From: Sapria himalayana
Taxonomy: Eukaryota; Streptophyta; Magnoliopsida; Malpighiales; Rafflesiaceae
Direction: 5' to 3'
Length of the DNA: 64,000 bases
Assembly: GCA_029783825.1 (NCBI GenBank)
Contig: JAREIK010000751.1
Location: 689,107 to 753,106 of the forward strand
The first letter of the stretch is position 1. Each line of letters begins with the position of its first letter. The notes under the pieces were generated by a model. It was not told the DNA's origin. It ran no database searches and worked only from the letters and a program-made list of their open reading frames with translations. The translations under genes were made by a program, and so were the position numbers. This document shows positions 23,821 to 35,546 of the stretch, one piece after another.

Positions 23821-23828
23821 ATTAAGAT
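23821..23828. repeat. Right 8 bp target-site duplication of hAT-1 (attaagat)
   Basis: Partner of 19787-19794, immediately outside the right terminal repeat. After it the Athila gag resumes. Confidence 0.8.
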
Positions 23829-25002
23829 TTGGGATGAGCTGGTTCAAGCTTTCCTAACCAAGTTTTCCCCCCTCAAGTTACCTCTCAATTGGGAAAAAAG
23901 ATAAGCAGACTATAATAAGAAGAGCAAGAAAAATTATATGCAATTTTGAACTAATTCAAAGATATATTTAGGAGGTGCACACAACATTGATTTAATTTGT
24001 GGTTCCAAGATCAATTATTTTATAATGGATTGAACTATATGACAAGGTACATAGTGTTGTAGTCTTACGTGGTTATATCATTAATTAGTCACTCGAGGAG
24101 ACCTATTTCCTATTTGGATAGAGAAGAAAATAACTATCAAATATCAAATGAAAGAATATTTGGAAGAAATTAAGATGAAGTATTGGCCTTGGATAGATTG
24201 ATGGTAATAGAGGTGATGTTAGATATATTTTTCAATAAATTTGGAGCCCATAATGACAAAATATTTAGTGTGGCAAAAATAGCTATCTTATAATAGTAAG
24301 AAGTGACCAATTTTGACTCTATTATCAAGTAGAGGAATCCAATGTTCTATAGAATAAATGATATGTGTTCCAACCCAACAATAATACCCCTACATACTTA
24401 TATCTAAATATAAAAAATCATAGAAGTCTATCAGATAAAAATCATGAGAATATGTAACATAATATAGGTTAATTTCTTAAAAATTTTGGAAGTATGTCAA
24501 TAGGATATCAAATGCAAGGAGTCTCAAGTTCTAATTACAACCACTCGAAAGGAGTAGAAAAGCTACCATGAAAATATAATTTTTTTTCGCTACTCATGGA
24601 GACAAAGAAGTGAAATAATCTATGAAAGAACTTGATGGAACATATAGAAACAAGTCTAGAATACATAAATGTGATGATGAAGATTATTGCAAGCCAACTT
24701 GGTCAACAAGCACTATTGATGAAAGGGATTCCATTCCTAGTCTCGGGTTATCACTCTGTTGCATCTAGTCGATCCTATAGGCACCTTTGGAGGCAAGAAG
24801 TGTGACAACATACATTCTTCCCCTACCACTATATAGATCTCAATCTAGTGATGACACCTAGATGGATAGATCTATGCCATCAAATCAAACTCAAATGGAG
24901 AGCTCATAGGCTTTATTTTATAAATATCAAAGAGTGAATTTCCCAATCATCTAAAGTCACAAAGGTCATGTCAATCCTTTTAGTCATTAAGGCCTTTCTT
25001 TT

Positions 25003-25065
25003 TTGGCCATTTGGATTACCAAGTTGGCCAATTGGATTACCAAGTTGGCCAATTGGATTACCAAG
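25003..25065 (+). repeat. 21 bp tandem repeat, three copies, in gag C-terminus
   Basis: Units of ttggccaattggattaccaag start at 25003, 25024 and 25045; the first has one change. In the frame of the downstream PSDTEINPK segment, each unit adds seven residues (WPIGLPS). An in-frame expansion in a linker is compatible with either former selection or chance. Confidence 0.85.
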
Positions 25066-25130
25066 TGATACTGAGATAAATCCAAAAAATTATAAGGATA
25101 AAGAATCAGAAGTGTAGAAAATAGAAGATA

Positions 25131-25970
25131 ATGCAAAAGGATGTTGAAGTAGAGGAGGAAGTTGTGACTAAAAAGGTTACTATTTTTCCCAAAGTTGCAC
25201 CTCCCAGCATCATGAATTTCATCGCCATGATCTTTCCCAAATTTATGACACTACTAAAATTCATTGACCAATTCATTCCACTAGCTATCATATGTGAAGA
25301 TGTAGAATTGAAGGAGGAAATGAAAAGTAACTGAATTAGTGAATTGAATGATAACATGTCATAGAATGACTATGCAAATGGTAGACATACTCTTCAAACT
25401 AATCTTTCTTTTCTATGGTAGTTAAGAAAAGAAATGTTAGATGAACAATTCAAGAGATTCCTCAATATCTTTAGAATATTGAAAATACATGGAGTTTATG
25501 AAGGGCACCATGGATAGAAAGAAGAAATTGGGGATGTATAAAATAACAAATATGAGTGAGAAGTGTAAGTAATCATTCAAAATAAACTCTTGAGAAAGAT
25601 AAAAGATCTAGAGAGTTTCAATATTCCTTTCATTATTAGGAATCAAACTTTTCAAAATGCACTATATAATTTACCATCATTTATAAACTTGATGTCATTG
25701 TCCATAATAAAGAGATTGAATATTGGTGAGATAACTCCAATTTCTCTCTCCAAATAGATCAATCTAGTTTCTGAGTAGGATTATCAAAGATATACTAGTC
25801 AAGGTTGGTATAATTTATTTTTCTATTGATTTCATTGCATTAGATATGGAGAAAGACTAGTATGTCCCATTGATCTTGGGATGACCATTCTTAGTGATTG
25901 GATTGACTATGGTAGTTATCAAGAAGAGAAAATTAATACTTTGTGTGAATATAGAGCAATTAAAAGTTAA
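25131..25970 (+). pseudogene. Athila protease region remnant (A-B unit)
   Basis: The retroviral-type aspartic protease matures the polyprotein. The frame 25131-25334 holds VTKKVTIFPKVAPPS and ends in CEDVELKEEM, a linker also present at 14622. Further on come EMLDEQFKRFLNIF-like sequence (25435-25475), then NALYNLPSFINLMSLSIIK (25655-25711), which aligns with the catalytic ALCDLGASINLMPLS block. Here the catalytic Asp codon reads as Asn and GA has become PS, so no activity is possible. After it come LNIGEITPISLS and, after a frameshift, DFIALDMEK-like sequence near 25845. The family call rests on this ordered set of motifs. Confidence 0.75.
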
Positions 25971-27000
25971 CCTATATAAAAGCATGTAGATTTTAGATTA
26001 TTATAAAGAAAATTGCTGAAGAATATATAGCTTTCTATGCACAACTAAAAAATAAAAAGTAGATTTCATATGGAAGGACTTCCTAAAAGATTTTTAGCCT
26101 AAAGAAGATGGAGAAGCTGATGAACTAAAGAAACTTTTGACTATATAAAATATTATTGTCAATTTAAATGTCGAAGATTCTTTTTTTGAAGTCACATCTT
26201 TTTTTCAAAATCATGACAATAGAAGAAACAAATTCAAACAATATTGAAGACATGAAAAAAGAGGTTAAAATGAAGAAATTCCTAATATTAGAACATGGTA
26301 AATTTATGAAGTGAATTTTCAAGACTATAAAAAAGTACTAAAAGAGGAAGGTCCACTATTGAGTATTGATGTATTGAGAGAGAAAGTTGAAGAAGAAATA
26401 ATTAGTACTAAATATCAGAAGAGAAAAGATGGAAATGTTGTTATGTATAAAGAAGTGATAACTTCCACATAAAATCACAACTTTATGAGTAGAAAAGAAG
26501 AATGAAAAATCATGGCACAAGAAGTCACAACTCCAATGAAATAGAAACATAAATAAAATGTCATGACTAATTCCAAAGTCATGGCACAACTATTCTAGAG
26601 AAAAAAAAATGTCAAGGCCATGACTTCTAAAGTCGCGACCATAGTGAAGAACAACAAATCCAATGATATCGTGATTATTCATAAAGTCACAATATTGCCG
26701 AAGAGTATTCCAAACAAAATAACCTGACATTTGGAATGGTGCCAAAAATAATTGAGAGATGTGTTGTAGAGGAAGATTACATGGAGAGATTATTATGGAT
26801 TGATAATATTATCAATTTAATTGGAAATCAAACTATTGGTTTAACTAAAGATGCTAAACATAGTACTGCTTGAAAGATAACTCAAAATTTATTTTTCTAC
26901 AGTATGTTGTAATATTTTTTATGTATACACCCACATCAAATACTTGTATATATACCAATAGAAGTCACAATACTCAAACTTAGTCATAACTTTCTATAAA
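25971..27000 (+). other. Athila internal region with K-V-x-T coding repeats and GTCGCGAC-derived words
   Basis: Where reverse transcriptase should start I see no RT motif. One readable piece is LKEEGPLLSIDVLREKVEEE (26336-26395). Around 26440-26700, GTCATGAC, GTCACAAC and the uncorrupted palindrome GTCGCGAC (26632-26639) recur. In one frame this reads AMTSKVATIVKN and HKVTILPKSIP. The same stretch exists in the C-A unit at 15960-16560. Confidence 0.5.
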
Positions 27001-28870
27001 ATCAAATGATGTCATGGTACTCAAACCCAACCATGACTCTCTTACATGAAAAATAAAAGTGACAACACTCAAACCCCATCATGACTATACTTTCTAGAAA
27101 ATTCATGACCACATGAAAAGTCACATCTATTTTTTAGTAATTAATAGCCATGACTAAAACCCTAACTCTATAAAACACACTAATCCTAATGATTTTTGAA
27201 ACAAATAATTTTGTTCTTCTTCACTTCCGATGAAACTCATTCAACACCTATTTTCAAAACTCATTGCAACACTAATTTAAAATGAAGGATAAAATGTTAA
27301 TGTTGAAGCTTAAAGAAATAAGTGAGGTAACTAAGATTAGTCATAAGAAAAAAGGAAAGAAATAGAAGTCAAATCACTATCATGACTTCCTCCCAAGTTT
27401 TGGCATTTGGATTCATATTTTTGATAGAAAATAAGAAAAGATATATAACTTCTATCATAGCTAAGTATAGCTTCGTTGGGGAGAAGGGATTCATGGAATT
27501 CATCCCACATTTTTTATAAATGAAACAAAAAAGGGATTGAGATAGATTTTGCACTTACTCGGAGAGGAGAAACATGATGATCATGAAAAAGTTTTACTCA
27601 AATTTTGAATACATGCAGATAAGTTGTCTACATATGAGGAGTTTGTGACCATGAAGCTATGGATGATACACCCTTCAAAATCCTAAAAATATAATCAAAC
27701 TATAATAAAATCACTAAGATATTGATGAATGATAAAGAAAGTTAGAGAGTTTCATCTCACTTTATTCCCTTGTAAGAGGTTATAAGATATATTGTGAGAA
27801 AGATATTGGAGAAGTCTAACCTTAACTTTCAATATGAGGAATTCTCATGTGACATAATATATCCCTCCTTGATTACGATGATATGTTGAGCTGAAGAAGT
27901 CTTGACTATGAAAGATCAAGATGAAATATGTTTGCGAATGTCCCCCCTAGTATTGGTGGGCATGAAGAGAGAGTTTGAAGGTAAAAAAAAGGAAGTTAGT
28001 TTTTGAAGAGGAAGAATCAACTGACATGGTGCATTTAATGCCAACCTTCCCTAAAGCTGGTGTAGAAACAATAAAAATTACAAAGAGAGACTTGATGAAG
28101 AGTTTCTGCTAAGATATGATTTTCTTATGGGTAGATGGGGGGAAACACTTGAAAGAAGTTCTCACCCTTTTGAAGAATATGAAATTTGAGGCTGATGATA
28201 GGGAGCTATGATTAAAGGCGGGGATAATGTCAATGTGTTATTCCTTAGTGGTGGAATTAGAGAAAAGAAACAAGTAGGAAGATTATGTGAAAAAAAAAGA
28301 ACAGGAAGTCAAAGTCAAAGTTGATCAATGCGATGCATTGTGAAATATGCATCTCAACAAGAATAAGTGATTATTTGTAATCGCACAAGACAAATTCGAG
28401 GATCAGGATATAAATATCTTGGAATATACAAAGAAAAATGTGGAGACCAAAGTGATGGAAAGTATTGATGTGTTTGGGTAGCTTTATGAGTATATTTCCA
28501 ATTATTAAAGAAATATGATAAAGGGTAGACATGTTAAGATAGACCATAATGTGAATTATAGAAAGAAACCAAGACTTAGAGAAGTGAAATCAGAACTAGC
28601 AACATATATACTTTTCACTAAGCCTTTTTGAATATTCACTCAACTCAATCAGAAAAATATAAGACATGTTATGTAGTAAGATCTCAAAGATGGTGCATTG
28701 GGTAGTGAGCAACAAGGGAGACATAGAAAGACATTCCACATCCATGCATAGATTTAAGCCTTGTAGAGCACAATTCTCATTGAAAGATTTGGATGCTAAG
28801 GGTTAATCATATTTGATACATTGTAGAGCACAATGCATAGACATCCCACCTTTTTCTCCACTCTGATACA
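27001..28870 (+). other. Athila internal 3' region, possible plant-transposon ORF remnant
   Basis: This 1.9 kb is absent from the C-A unit. One piece near 27873-27990 (LITMIC, then MKDQDEICLRMSPLVLVGM) resembles the LITxLCxxAGV end of the plant-transposon ORF often found in Athila elements (PF20167-like). The resemblance is weak. No RT, RNase H or integrase motifs are visible. The end (28920-28986) matches the pre-LTR segment of the other copies (gatgagcaataattttagtg). Confidence 0.4.
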
Positions 28871-28986
28871 TTATGTATTTATTTTTCTTTATGATGTGTT
28901 CTTCTCCTTTCTATCTAGTTTTTTTAAGAAAGATAGAAAATTTCTTTATTTAATGATGAGCAATAATTTTAGTGTGCGAGTTTATT

Positions 28987-30058
28987 TGATACTCTATGTA
29001 TTGACTTTTTTGGATTGTTTGATAGTATTTTTATGATGTATTTTTTATTAAAATTGGGCTTATAATGAAATGATTTTACTGAATGATAATTTTGATTGAA
29101 ATAGATAAATAGCAGTGAAATCAAATATAATTTGAGTGTGATTTGTGGACTTAGTAGAAAGCTAGTTTGGAGGGTTGACAAAAAAGGGAAAGAGATCATA
29201 TTTATAATACCATGACTTAATTACACTAGCATTAGCCTATTGAGTAGTCATGATAGTCTTTCTTAACCACAACTCTACAAAATATGTTGTAATATTATTT
29301 GTATGTCATAACTTTATCACCTAGTTATTATAATTTTTTTACTGTGTAATACTTTCTTCAATGGTCATGATATTTATTTGGAGTCGTTGCTCATTAGTAC
29401 AAAAATATAATTTTGGCCATGACTTTATTTTTATGACTTTGCAACTAAGTGTCACACGGGTACCTGAAGTTATTACATTTTCCAGCGCTATGACTTATTC
29501 ATTACAAAATTAAAATTATATAATACTAAGTAATTTTTAGTCATAATAAACTTCTTCTGTCATGACTTTATTTCCTAGAGAGGAAATGCCTCGATCGTTA
29601 TTATTCTTTTCATCATGACTTTGTGTTTTGGAGAGAAAATATCTCAATCATAGTATTCTTACCACCAAGAGTTGATGCTATAGGAAGATTGTTTATTATC
29701 ATGATATTTTTACTGTCATGACTTTGAATTGTAGAGAAGAATTACTTAAGTTCAAAGTATTCCTTGCCACAAAATTTTTCACTCTAGAAGGGATTCGAAG
29801 AAACGATTAAGTCATGATTTTGACCTAAAGTCAAGACTGTTAACTTAAAAAGTAACATGGTAGCTTGAAGGGAAACCAAGGTATAAAAAAAGATTAAGAG
29901 TTTTGCTGAGAGGAGGACGGGGTTTGAAAATTTGAGGCCAATAGCATACAAAACCTTATGCATCATAAATTTTAACTCCTACTTAGGGACAAATTCATGG
30001 TAAATGCAAACAAAGATTAATTGAAAATAAGATTTGTGGCTTAAATCATTATACTATA
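28987..30058 (+). repeat. Athila LTR B, left part (interrupted by Tekay)
   Basis: Begins tgatactc after atgagcaataattttagtgt gcgagttta. It runs in parallel with LTR A (16960-18060), including the U3 GTCATGAC-type words (29240-29830) and the TATA-like box at 29882. It stops at the Tekay target site and resumes at 37301. Confidence 0.78.
30054..30058. repeat. Left 5 bp target-site duplication of Tekay element (ctata)
   Basis: Identical to ctata at 37296-37300. Five bases is standard for Ty3/gypsy integrase. Confidence 0.85.
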
Positions 30059-31679
30059 TGTGAAATCCCGGGAAAAAAAAGAAATAAATAACTAACATAA
30101 TTTGATTTCTGAAAAAAGGGCAAAATGGTAATTTTGCAATAAGAGAAAATAACCTGAAAATTTTAGAGCCTTAATGATAAAATGGATATTGTTATTAAAT
30201 TCATCTTGAAAAATATAGCTACGGTGTCAAATTTCATTAAATTATGAGAAAATCAGAATTTGTTATATCTTTATTTAATTATATAATTATTATAATATAT
30301 ATATATTTAAAAAAAATTGCTCAACTGAAAGACCGCGCCATGTCATCTGCATGTGGCTGTGCCTACGCGGGCGGTCCGTCGGATGCGTAGGTGTCAATGT
30401 AAAAAAAATTATTAATATTATTAATTAATGATAATTAAAAAAAATATCAGGAATTCAGAAAATGGGAGAAAGGCTGAAAAAAAAAGTTCGGCACCGGAGG
30501 TAGAGAGACAGTACGGAAAAAAAAAATATCCGTGAATTTTCTTTTAATCATAACGGATTATTTTCAAATCTGAATGAAATAGTCCAAGAACTAAAGTTAC
30601 TCTACACGACAAGATCTTCACATTGATATCAAATTTATAAATTTTATGTGAAATTTTCTGAAAGGTTGTGGTTTTCTCTTATCAGAATTTCTTATTATTT
30701 AATGGCCAGAAATGATCATGTTTTATATATCAATTCGAATTGTTAGAAAATTTATTGGAAATAATTAATTGGTGAAAAGTTTTGGTATTTTATTAGTAAT
30801 TGTTAGTTAAGGACGAATTAGATTTGGATTGTTATAATTGTGTCTTGAACATAGGTTAAATTGGAAATGACATAATTACATTTCATGTGCACGGGAATAT
30901 TCCATATACATGGGTGGGTGCATGATATATATATATATATATATATATAAAGATATATGGATGGTATTTAGCGAACTCGAATTGGGACAATGTCCAGACT
31001 AAGTTGCACGAGATTTCATTGGATATATGGTTATTATGGATTGTGAACTCGAATTGAGACAACGTCCAGGCATAGTTACGGTGGTATTTATTTCTCAGAG
31101 TAAATCCAAAAAATCATATTTTATTTGGATAAATATCCCATATGTTTTTCGGAGGAGGTCCATATTTTTCGAAATAATTCTAGAAAAATAAATATTTCTA
31201 TAGATATATATACATATATGCATATATATATCCAGATATACAATATGGCACACTTGACTTCGGCATGTGCGAGGGAGTCGATGAGACTCAGGAATATGGG
31301 CATATAAACATTTCATCCATAATTGTATTCATATAAACATTTTACTTGAATGGGTGTTGATATATATTCATGACGTTTTACGTGCACTTATGTAGGGACT
31401 AACTCTGAAGGAGTTTACCTTATTGAGCTTTGCTCACTCCATTGTGGGACCCCCTTTTCAGGTACGTGTCCAGGATAGATGACAGATCCACATACAAGAT
31501 CGCACATGTGAAGGAAAGCCAGTTGTGGTTTAAATAAAATGTTGTGTTTTCATTCTTCTACTGTGCAAATAAAATGTAAAACAAAAAAAATGTATTGTAC
31601 ATTTGAGAAAATTTTATTTTATTGCACATTGTATTGTGTGATGGAACGAATGAGACCCCCTGAGAAATGGGGTGTCACA
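30059..31679 (+). repeat. Tekay 5' LTR
   Basis: Starts tgtgaaatc and ends ggtgtcaca. Direct comparison with 35547-37295 shows long near-identical runs (for example cctgaaaattttagagcctt) with scattered transitions. Contains a (TA)n run at 30924-30949 and a pair of internal direct repeats around gaactcgaattgggacaa (30973) and gaactcgaattgagacaa (31045). The GC-rich stretch 30330-30390 is single-copy here. Confidence 0.92.
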
Positions 31680-31681
31680 GC

Positions 31682-31698
31682 TTTGTATCAGAGGTTAG
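31682..31698 (+). other. Tekay primer-binding site (initiator Met-tRNA type)
   Basis: The sequence tttgtatcagaggttag, directly after the LTR, equals the common TTTGGTATCAGAGC PBS with one G missing and a C-to-G change. Confidence 0.8.
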
Positions 31699-31932
31699 AT
31701 ATACGATTACCTATAACTTTAGAAATTGATACAAATTTCATAATGTTGTAGGAAAGTTTAGATATATAAATATCTAATACTTGAGAAAAAAAATACTAAG
31801 GTAAAAAAACATAACCTTAGTGGTTTAGAAAATGAAATGATATTCTCGGAATAAAAAGACTATTATTAGTTGACATGTGCACTAATAATAGGGGATGAAT
31901 ATGATTCTTATATTATTATTTGACTTATATAG

Positions 31933-32472
31933 ATGGAAAGTAGAGAACGAGGACACCAATGACATCCACGAAATGAGGATCAATCCCTAGCCTTCTTTGA
32001 TCAGCAGGCTCAAATAGAGGCTGTGGGTGTTGCTGTTGCAAGGTTTACACAAACTAGTGCAACTGGAAGTAAAGAAGGATCAAGTAACCTTCAAAAGTTT
32101 AAGGCACATCATCCTTCAACATTTATGGAAGGAGAGGACACAATGATAGTAGATCATTGGTTACGACAAGTTGAGAAAAACTTGAACAAGTATTTGCATG
32201 TGACTCCTCTTTTGGGGTCTAGGGTAGAACTTAGTCAGATATGTCAAGATTGTGAGTTAGAAATCTCATGGATTATATTCATGGCAGATCTTAGAGTCAT
32301 GGACATGTGGGATTTTGATGTAATTCTTGGCATGGACTGGTTAACAGCACATAGGGTTATTATTGATTGTGATCATAGAAGAATTATTATCCACACTCCA
32401 GATGATATATGTGTTGTAAATCAAGGGAATAAGCTCGATACTTTACCCCATATTAGGTATGATTCTAAATAG
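31933..32472 (+). pseudogene. Tekay gag fragment fused to protease C-terminal part
   Basis: From the ATG at 31933 one frame runs to 32472 with an early stop (31960-31962). Its first part, HHPSTFMEGEDTMIVDHWLR (32107-32166), is the chromovirus gag start. Within about 25 residues it switches to LGSRVELSQICQDCELEI and then DMWDFDVILGMDWLTAHR (32308-32361), the region downstream of the protease active site. The zinc knuckle and the DSGA catalytic motif are missing, so an in-frame deletion of well over 1 kb has joined gag to protease. No particle or protease function could remain. Confidence 0.85.
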
Positions 32473-32529
32473 CATGGATAACTTATGGGTTGGCTGACAT
32501 GTCTCACCCTAGAAGAAGAATGAACATTG

Positions 32530-33330
32530 AATATGAATCTTCCCCGGATAGTTTGTGAATATTAGGATGTTTTTTCCTGATGAATTACCAAGATTACCCC
32601 TGCACATGAATGTGGATTTTTGTATCGAGTTACATCCTGGTACATTACCCATTTCTATGACTCCACATAACATGACACCGATTGAATTACAAGAACTCAA
32701 GGTCCAGATACAAGATTTGTTGGACAAAGATTTTTTAGGCCCATCACTTCACCTTGGGCTGCTCTACTTTTATTTGCAAAGAATGATAAAATCCTTCGAC
32801 TATGCATTAATTATCAACAGTTGAATAGGGTTACGATAAAGAATGATATTCATTACCAAGGATTGATGATTTATTTGACCAGTTGAAAGGGGCACAAGTC
32901 TTTTCCAAAATAGATCTTCATACTAGATATCACCAGTTGCAAGTTAGGAAGACCGACATCCCTAGGACAATATTTAGAACATGGTATGGGCATTTGAGTT
33001 TACAGTAATACCTTTCGGATTAACAAATGTGCCAGCAGCATTCATGGATCTTATGCATAGAATATTTCAGCCATATTTAGATTATTTTGTTGTAATTTTT
33101 GTGAATGATATTTTGATTTATTCTCAGTCCAAAGGGAAGCATGAGAATCATTTACATATTGTTCTCCAAACCTTGAGAGAACATAAGTTGTATGCCAAGT
33201 TTGGTAAATGTGACTTTTGGTTGACAAAAGTTTGGTAATTTTTGGGACATGTGTCAGCTACAGGTGTCTCAGTGGACCCTGAAAAAGTCAGGGCAGTCAT
33301 GAGTTGAGAAAGGCCAAAGTTCATTTTTGA
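32530..33330 (+). pseudogene. Tekay reverse transcriptase remnant
   Basis: Copies the element RNA to DNA in intact relatives. Pieces in order: FPDELPRLPLHMNVDF and IELHPGTLPISMTPHNMTP (32570-32685), ELQELKVQIQDLLDK (32689-32733), then after frameshifts [18 protein letters not shown] (32892-32945), with the catalytic Asp of the KxDL motif kept. The palm then reads [20 protein letters not shown] and [15 protein letters not shown]. The usual F/Y-x-D-D catalytic box is FVND here, with AAT at 33104-33106, so a catalytic Asp has become Asn. After that [12 protein letters not shown]. With these changes and frameshifts it is inactive. Confidence 0.92.
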
Positions 33331-33960
33331 AATACGTAGTTTTTTGGGATTAACTAGGTATTACAGAAAGTTTATTGAGAATTTTTCACGGTTAGCTGCT
33401 CCAATTACTAGATTGACTAGGAAAGAAGTCAAGTATGAGTGGACTAATTCATGTGAAAAAGCATTCCAGGAATTCAAAAAGAGGCTTACTTTTGCACCTA
33501 TTCTGATAATTCCAGATAGGGGGAAGAAATATACAGTGTATTGTGATGCCTCAAAAGATGGATTGGGATGTGTTCTGATGCAATCTGAGAGAGTGGTAAC
33601 TTATGGTTCAAGATAGTTAAATATTCATGAGAAAAATTACCCCACATATGATATAGAATTGGCGGTTATAGTCTTTGCTTTAAAAATATGGCACCACTAT
33701 TTATATGGAGAGCAATTTGAGGTATATTCACATCATAAAAGTCTGAAATATATCTTTGCACAATGAGATCTTAACATGAGACAATGTCAATGGATGGAGT
33801 ATATAGAAGATTATGATTTTACTTTGCATTACCATCGAGGTAAAGCAAATGTGGTGGCTGACGCACTTAGTCGAAAGTCACGAGGTGCACTAGCTAGTAT
33901 AGCTTTCCGAGAATGGGATATTCTTGAAACTATGGGATGATTCAACTTACAATATAGCAG
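33331..33960 (+). pseudogene. Tekay RNase H remnant
   Basis: Starts with SFLGLTRYYRKFIENFSRLA (33335-33390), the connection after RT. Then come KYTVYCDASKDGLGCVLMQ (33527-33583), containing the first catalytic Asp, and [19 protein letters not shown] (33658-33714), with the catalytic Glu. KANVVADALSRKS (33844-33882) follows, the conserved end with its Asp. Stops occur at 33613-33615, 33766-33768 and 33940-33942. The domain order is complete, but the frame is broken. Confidence 0.9.
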
Positions 33961-35440
33961 TCGAAGTCAGGGTGTTATCGGAAGTTTAGTAGCTATACCT
34001 TCGCTATTAAATAAAGTGATTGAGATGCAGAAACAAGATGCAAAAATATTATCTATAAAGAATCGATTAGAGACTGGTATGTGCGATGAAGGTTGGGCTA
34101 TTCATATGGATTATAGTCTTCGGTTCAAGGGACAGATTGTGGTTCACCGGATAGTGGAATTGAGAGAGAAGATTCTTAAGGAATTTCACTGTTCTCATTT
34201 TACTCTACATCCAGGTGGCACAAAAATGTATAATGATCTTCGTCGCTAGTATTACTAGAATGAGATGAAGAGACATATCGGAGATTTTGTTCGACGATGC
34301 CTCACGTGTCAGTAGATAAAGGCTGAGCATCAAAGGCCAGCAGGATTACTCCAGCCCTTGTTGGTAGTAGAGTGGAAATGGGAACATATCGCGATGGATT
34401 TTGTGACTCACTTTCCACGGACATCACGAAAACATGATGTTGTGTGGGTAATTGTGAGTCGGCTTACAAAGTCCTCACATTTTCTAGCAATGCGAATGAC
34501 CTTCACACGTGAGGAATTGTGTAGGTTATACAATAGAGAAATTATCTAATTACATGGAGTGCCAGTATCTATTATATCGGACAGAGATCCCTGATTTACG
34601 GCTCATTTTTTGAAAGAGTTTTCAGAAAATAATGGGAATACAATTGATAATGAGCAATGATTTTTATCCACAAATAGATGATCTATCGGAAATAACCATA
34701 CAACTTTTGGAAGATATGTTGCGAGCATGTTGTCTAGATTTCAAAGGTAGCTAGGAAGAACATTTGCATTTGGTCGAGTTTTCCTATAATAATAGTTATC
34801 TAGCAAGTATCTAAATGACACCATATGAAGCATTATATGGAAGGCCATGTCGATCTCCAGTTTGTTGGGCTGAGGTGGGAGACCGATCCATCACGGGTCC
34901 AGATGTGATTAGAGATACCTCAAAGAAAGTAGATTTGATACAACGACGTCTTCTTACCGCACAAAGTCAACAGAAAAAGTTATGCTAATTAACAAAGATG
35001 ACCCCTAGAATTTGATGCGGAAGATCATGTTTTTTTGAAAGTGATGTCAAAACGGGGAGTAACCAAATTTAGCAAGCATAGAATGTTATCACTAAGATAT
35101 ATTGGGCATTTCAAAATATTCGAGAAGGTGGGTTTGGTTGCTTATCGATTGGCATTACCGCCATATTTATCTGGTGTCCACGAGATATTTCACGTCTCTA
35201 TGCTTAGAAAATATATTTCTGATCCAACTCATGTAATAGATTGAGGCGAACTAGTTATTGACGCATATGGAATATTTAAAGAAATACCAGTGCGAATCAT
35301 TGATAATCGAGATCAAGTTTTGCGACGTAAAATTGTGAGACTATTAAAAATAATATGGTAGTATCAAGGAATAGAGGAAGCAACATAGGAACGTGAAGAC
35401 ACGATGCGTGTTGCTTATCCTTTTTTATTTAAAAATTTAG
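33961..35440 (+). pseudogene. Tekay integrase remnant with chromodomain-like tail
   Basis: Integrase inserts the DNA copy; the tail of chromoviruses targets chromatin. The HHCC zinc finger is visible: HCSHFTLHPGGTKMYNDL and RRCLTCQ (34187-34315), split by stops at 34247-34260. The catalytic core has WKWEHIAMDFVTHFPRTSRK with the first Asp and ISDRDP with the second (34575-34592). TPYEALYGRPCRSPVCW (34822-34872) follows. The C-terminus has VHEIFHVSMLRKYISDPTHV, IDNRDQVLRRK and EEATxEREDTMRV, with one stop inside the last motif. This tail is diagnostic for Tekay/Del-type chromoviruses. At least six stops are present. Confidence 0.9.
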
Positions 35441-35533
35441 GTATGTATTTTAGTAATTTAATAATTATTTAATTTCATAATATGTTTATAAGTATAAAGG
35501 TGTATTTGTGAGAATTTTAGGACGAAATTTTTT

Positions 35534-35546
35534 AAGGAGGAGAGAA
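35534..35546 (+). other. Tekay polypurine tract
   Basis: The sequence aaggaggagagaa directly precedes the 3' LTR start and would prime plus-strand synthesis. Confidence 0.9.

Larger units (their letters stand above)
19420..25080 (+). pseudogene. Athila gag remnant, split by a hAT transposon (19795-23820)
   Basis: Gag forms the particle that packages the element RNA. Before the hAT, one frame reads FLEFCNTIKMNRVSSDVI (19666-19720), the conserved FLEICDTxKLNGVSxDAIRL block of Athila gag. Directly after the hAT come ELVQAFLTKF (23834-23863), then FYNGLNYMTR (24018-24047), both typical and in order. Near 24680 IASQLGQQA fits the QIGQLA segment, and the end reads PSDTEINPK (about 25062-25085), matching the usual LPSDTExNP boundary with protease. 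Stops and frame changes are frequent. The hAT insertion falls between the DAIRL-type block and the WDELVQAFLTKF block. Confidence 0.8.

Noticed and set aside
31125..31307. Small frames within Tekay LTRs (also 36476-36849) as genes
   Set aside because: They lie within LTR sequence, occur in several frames on both strands, and have no family signature.
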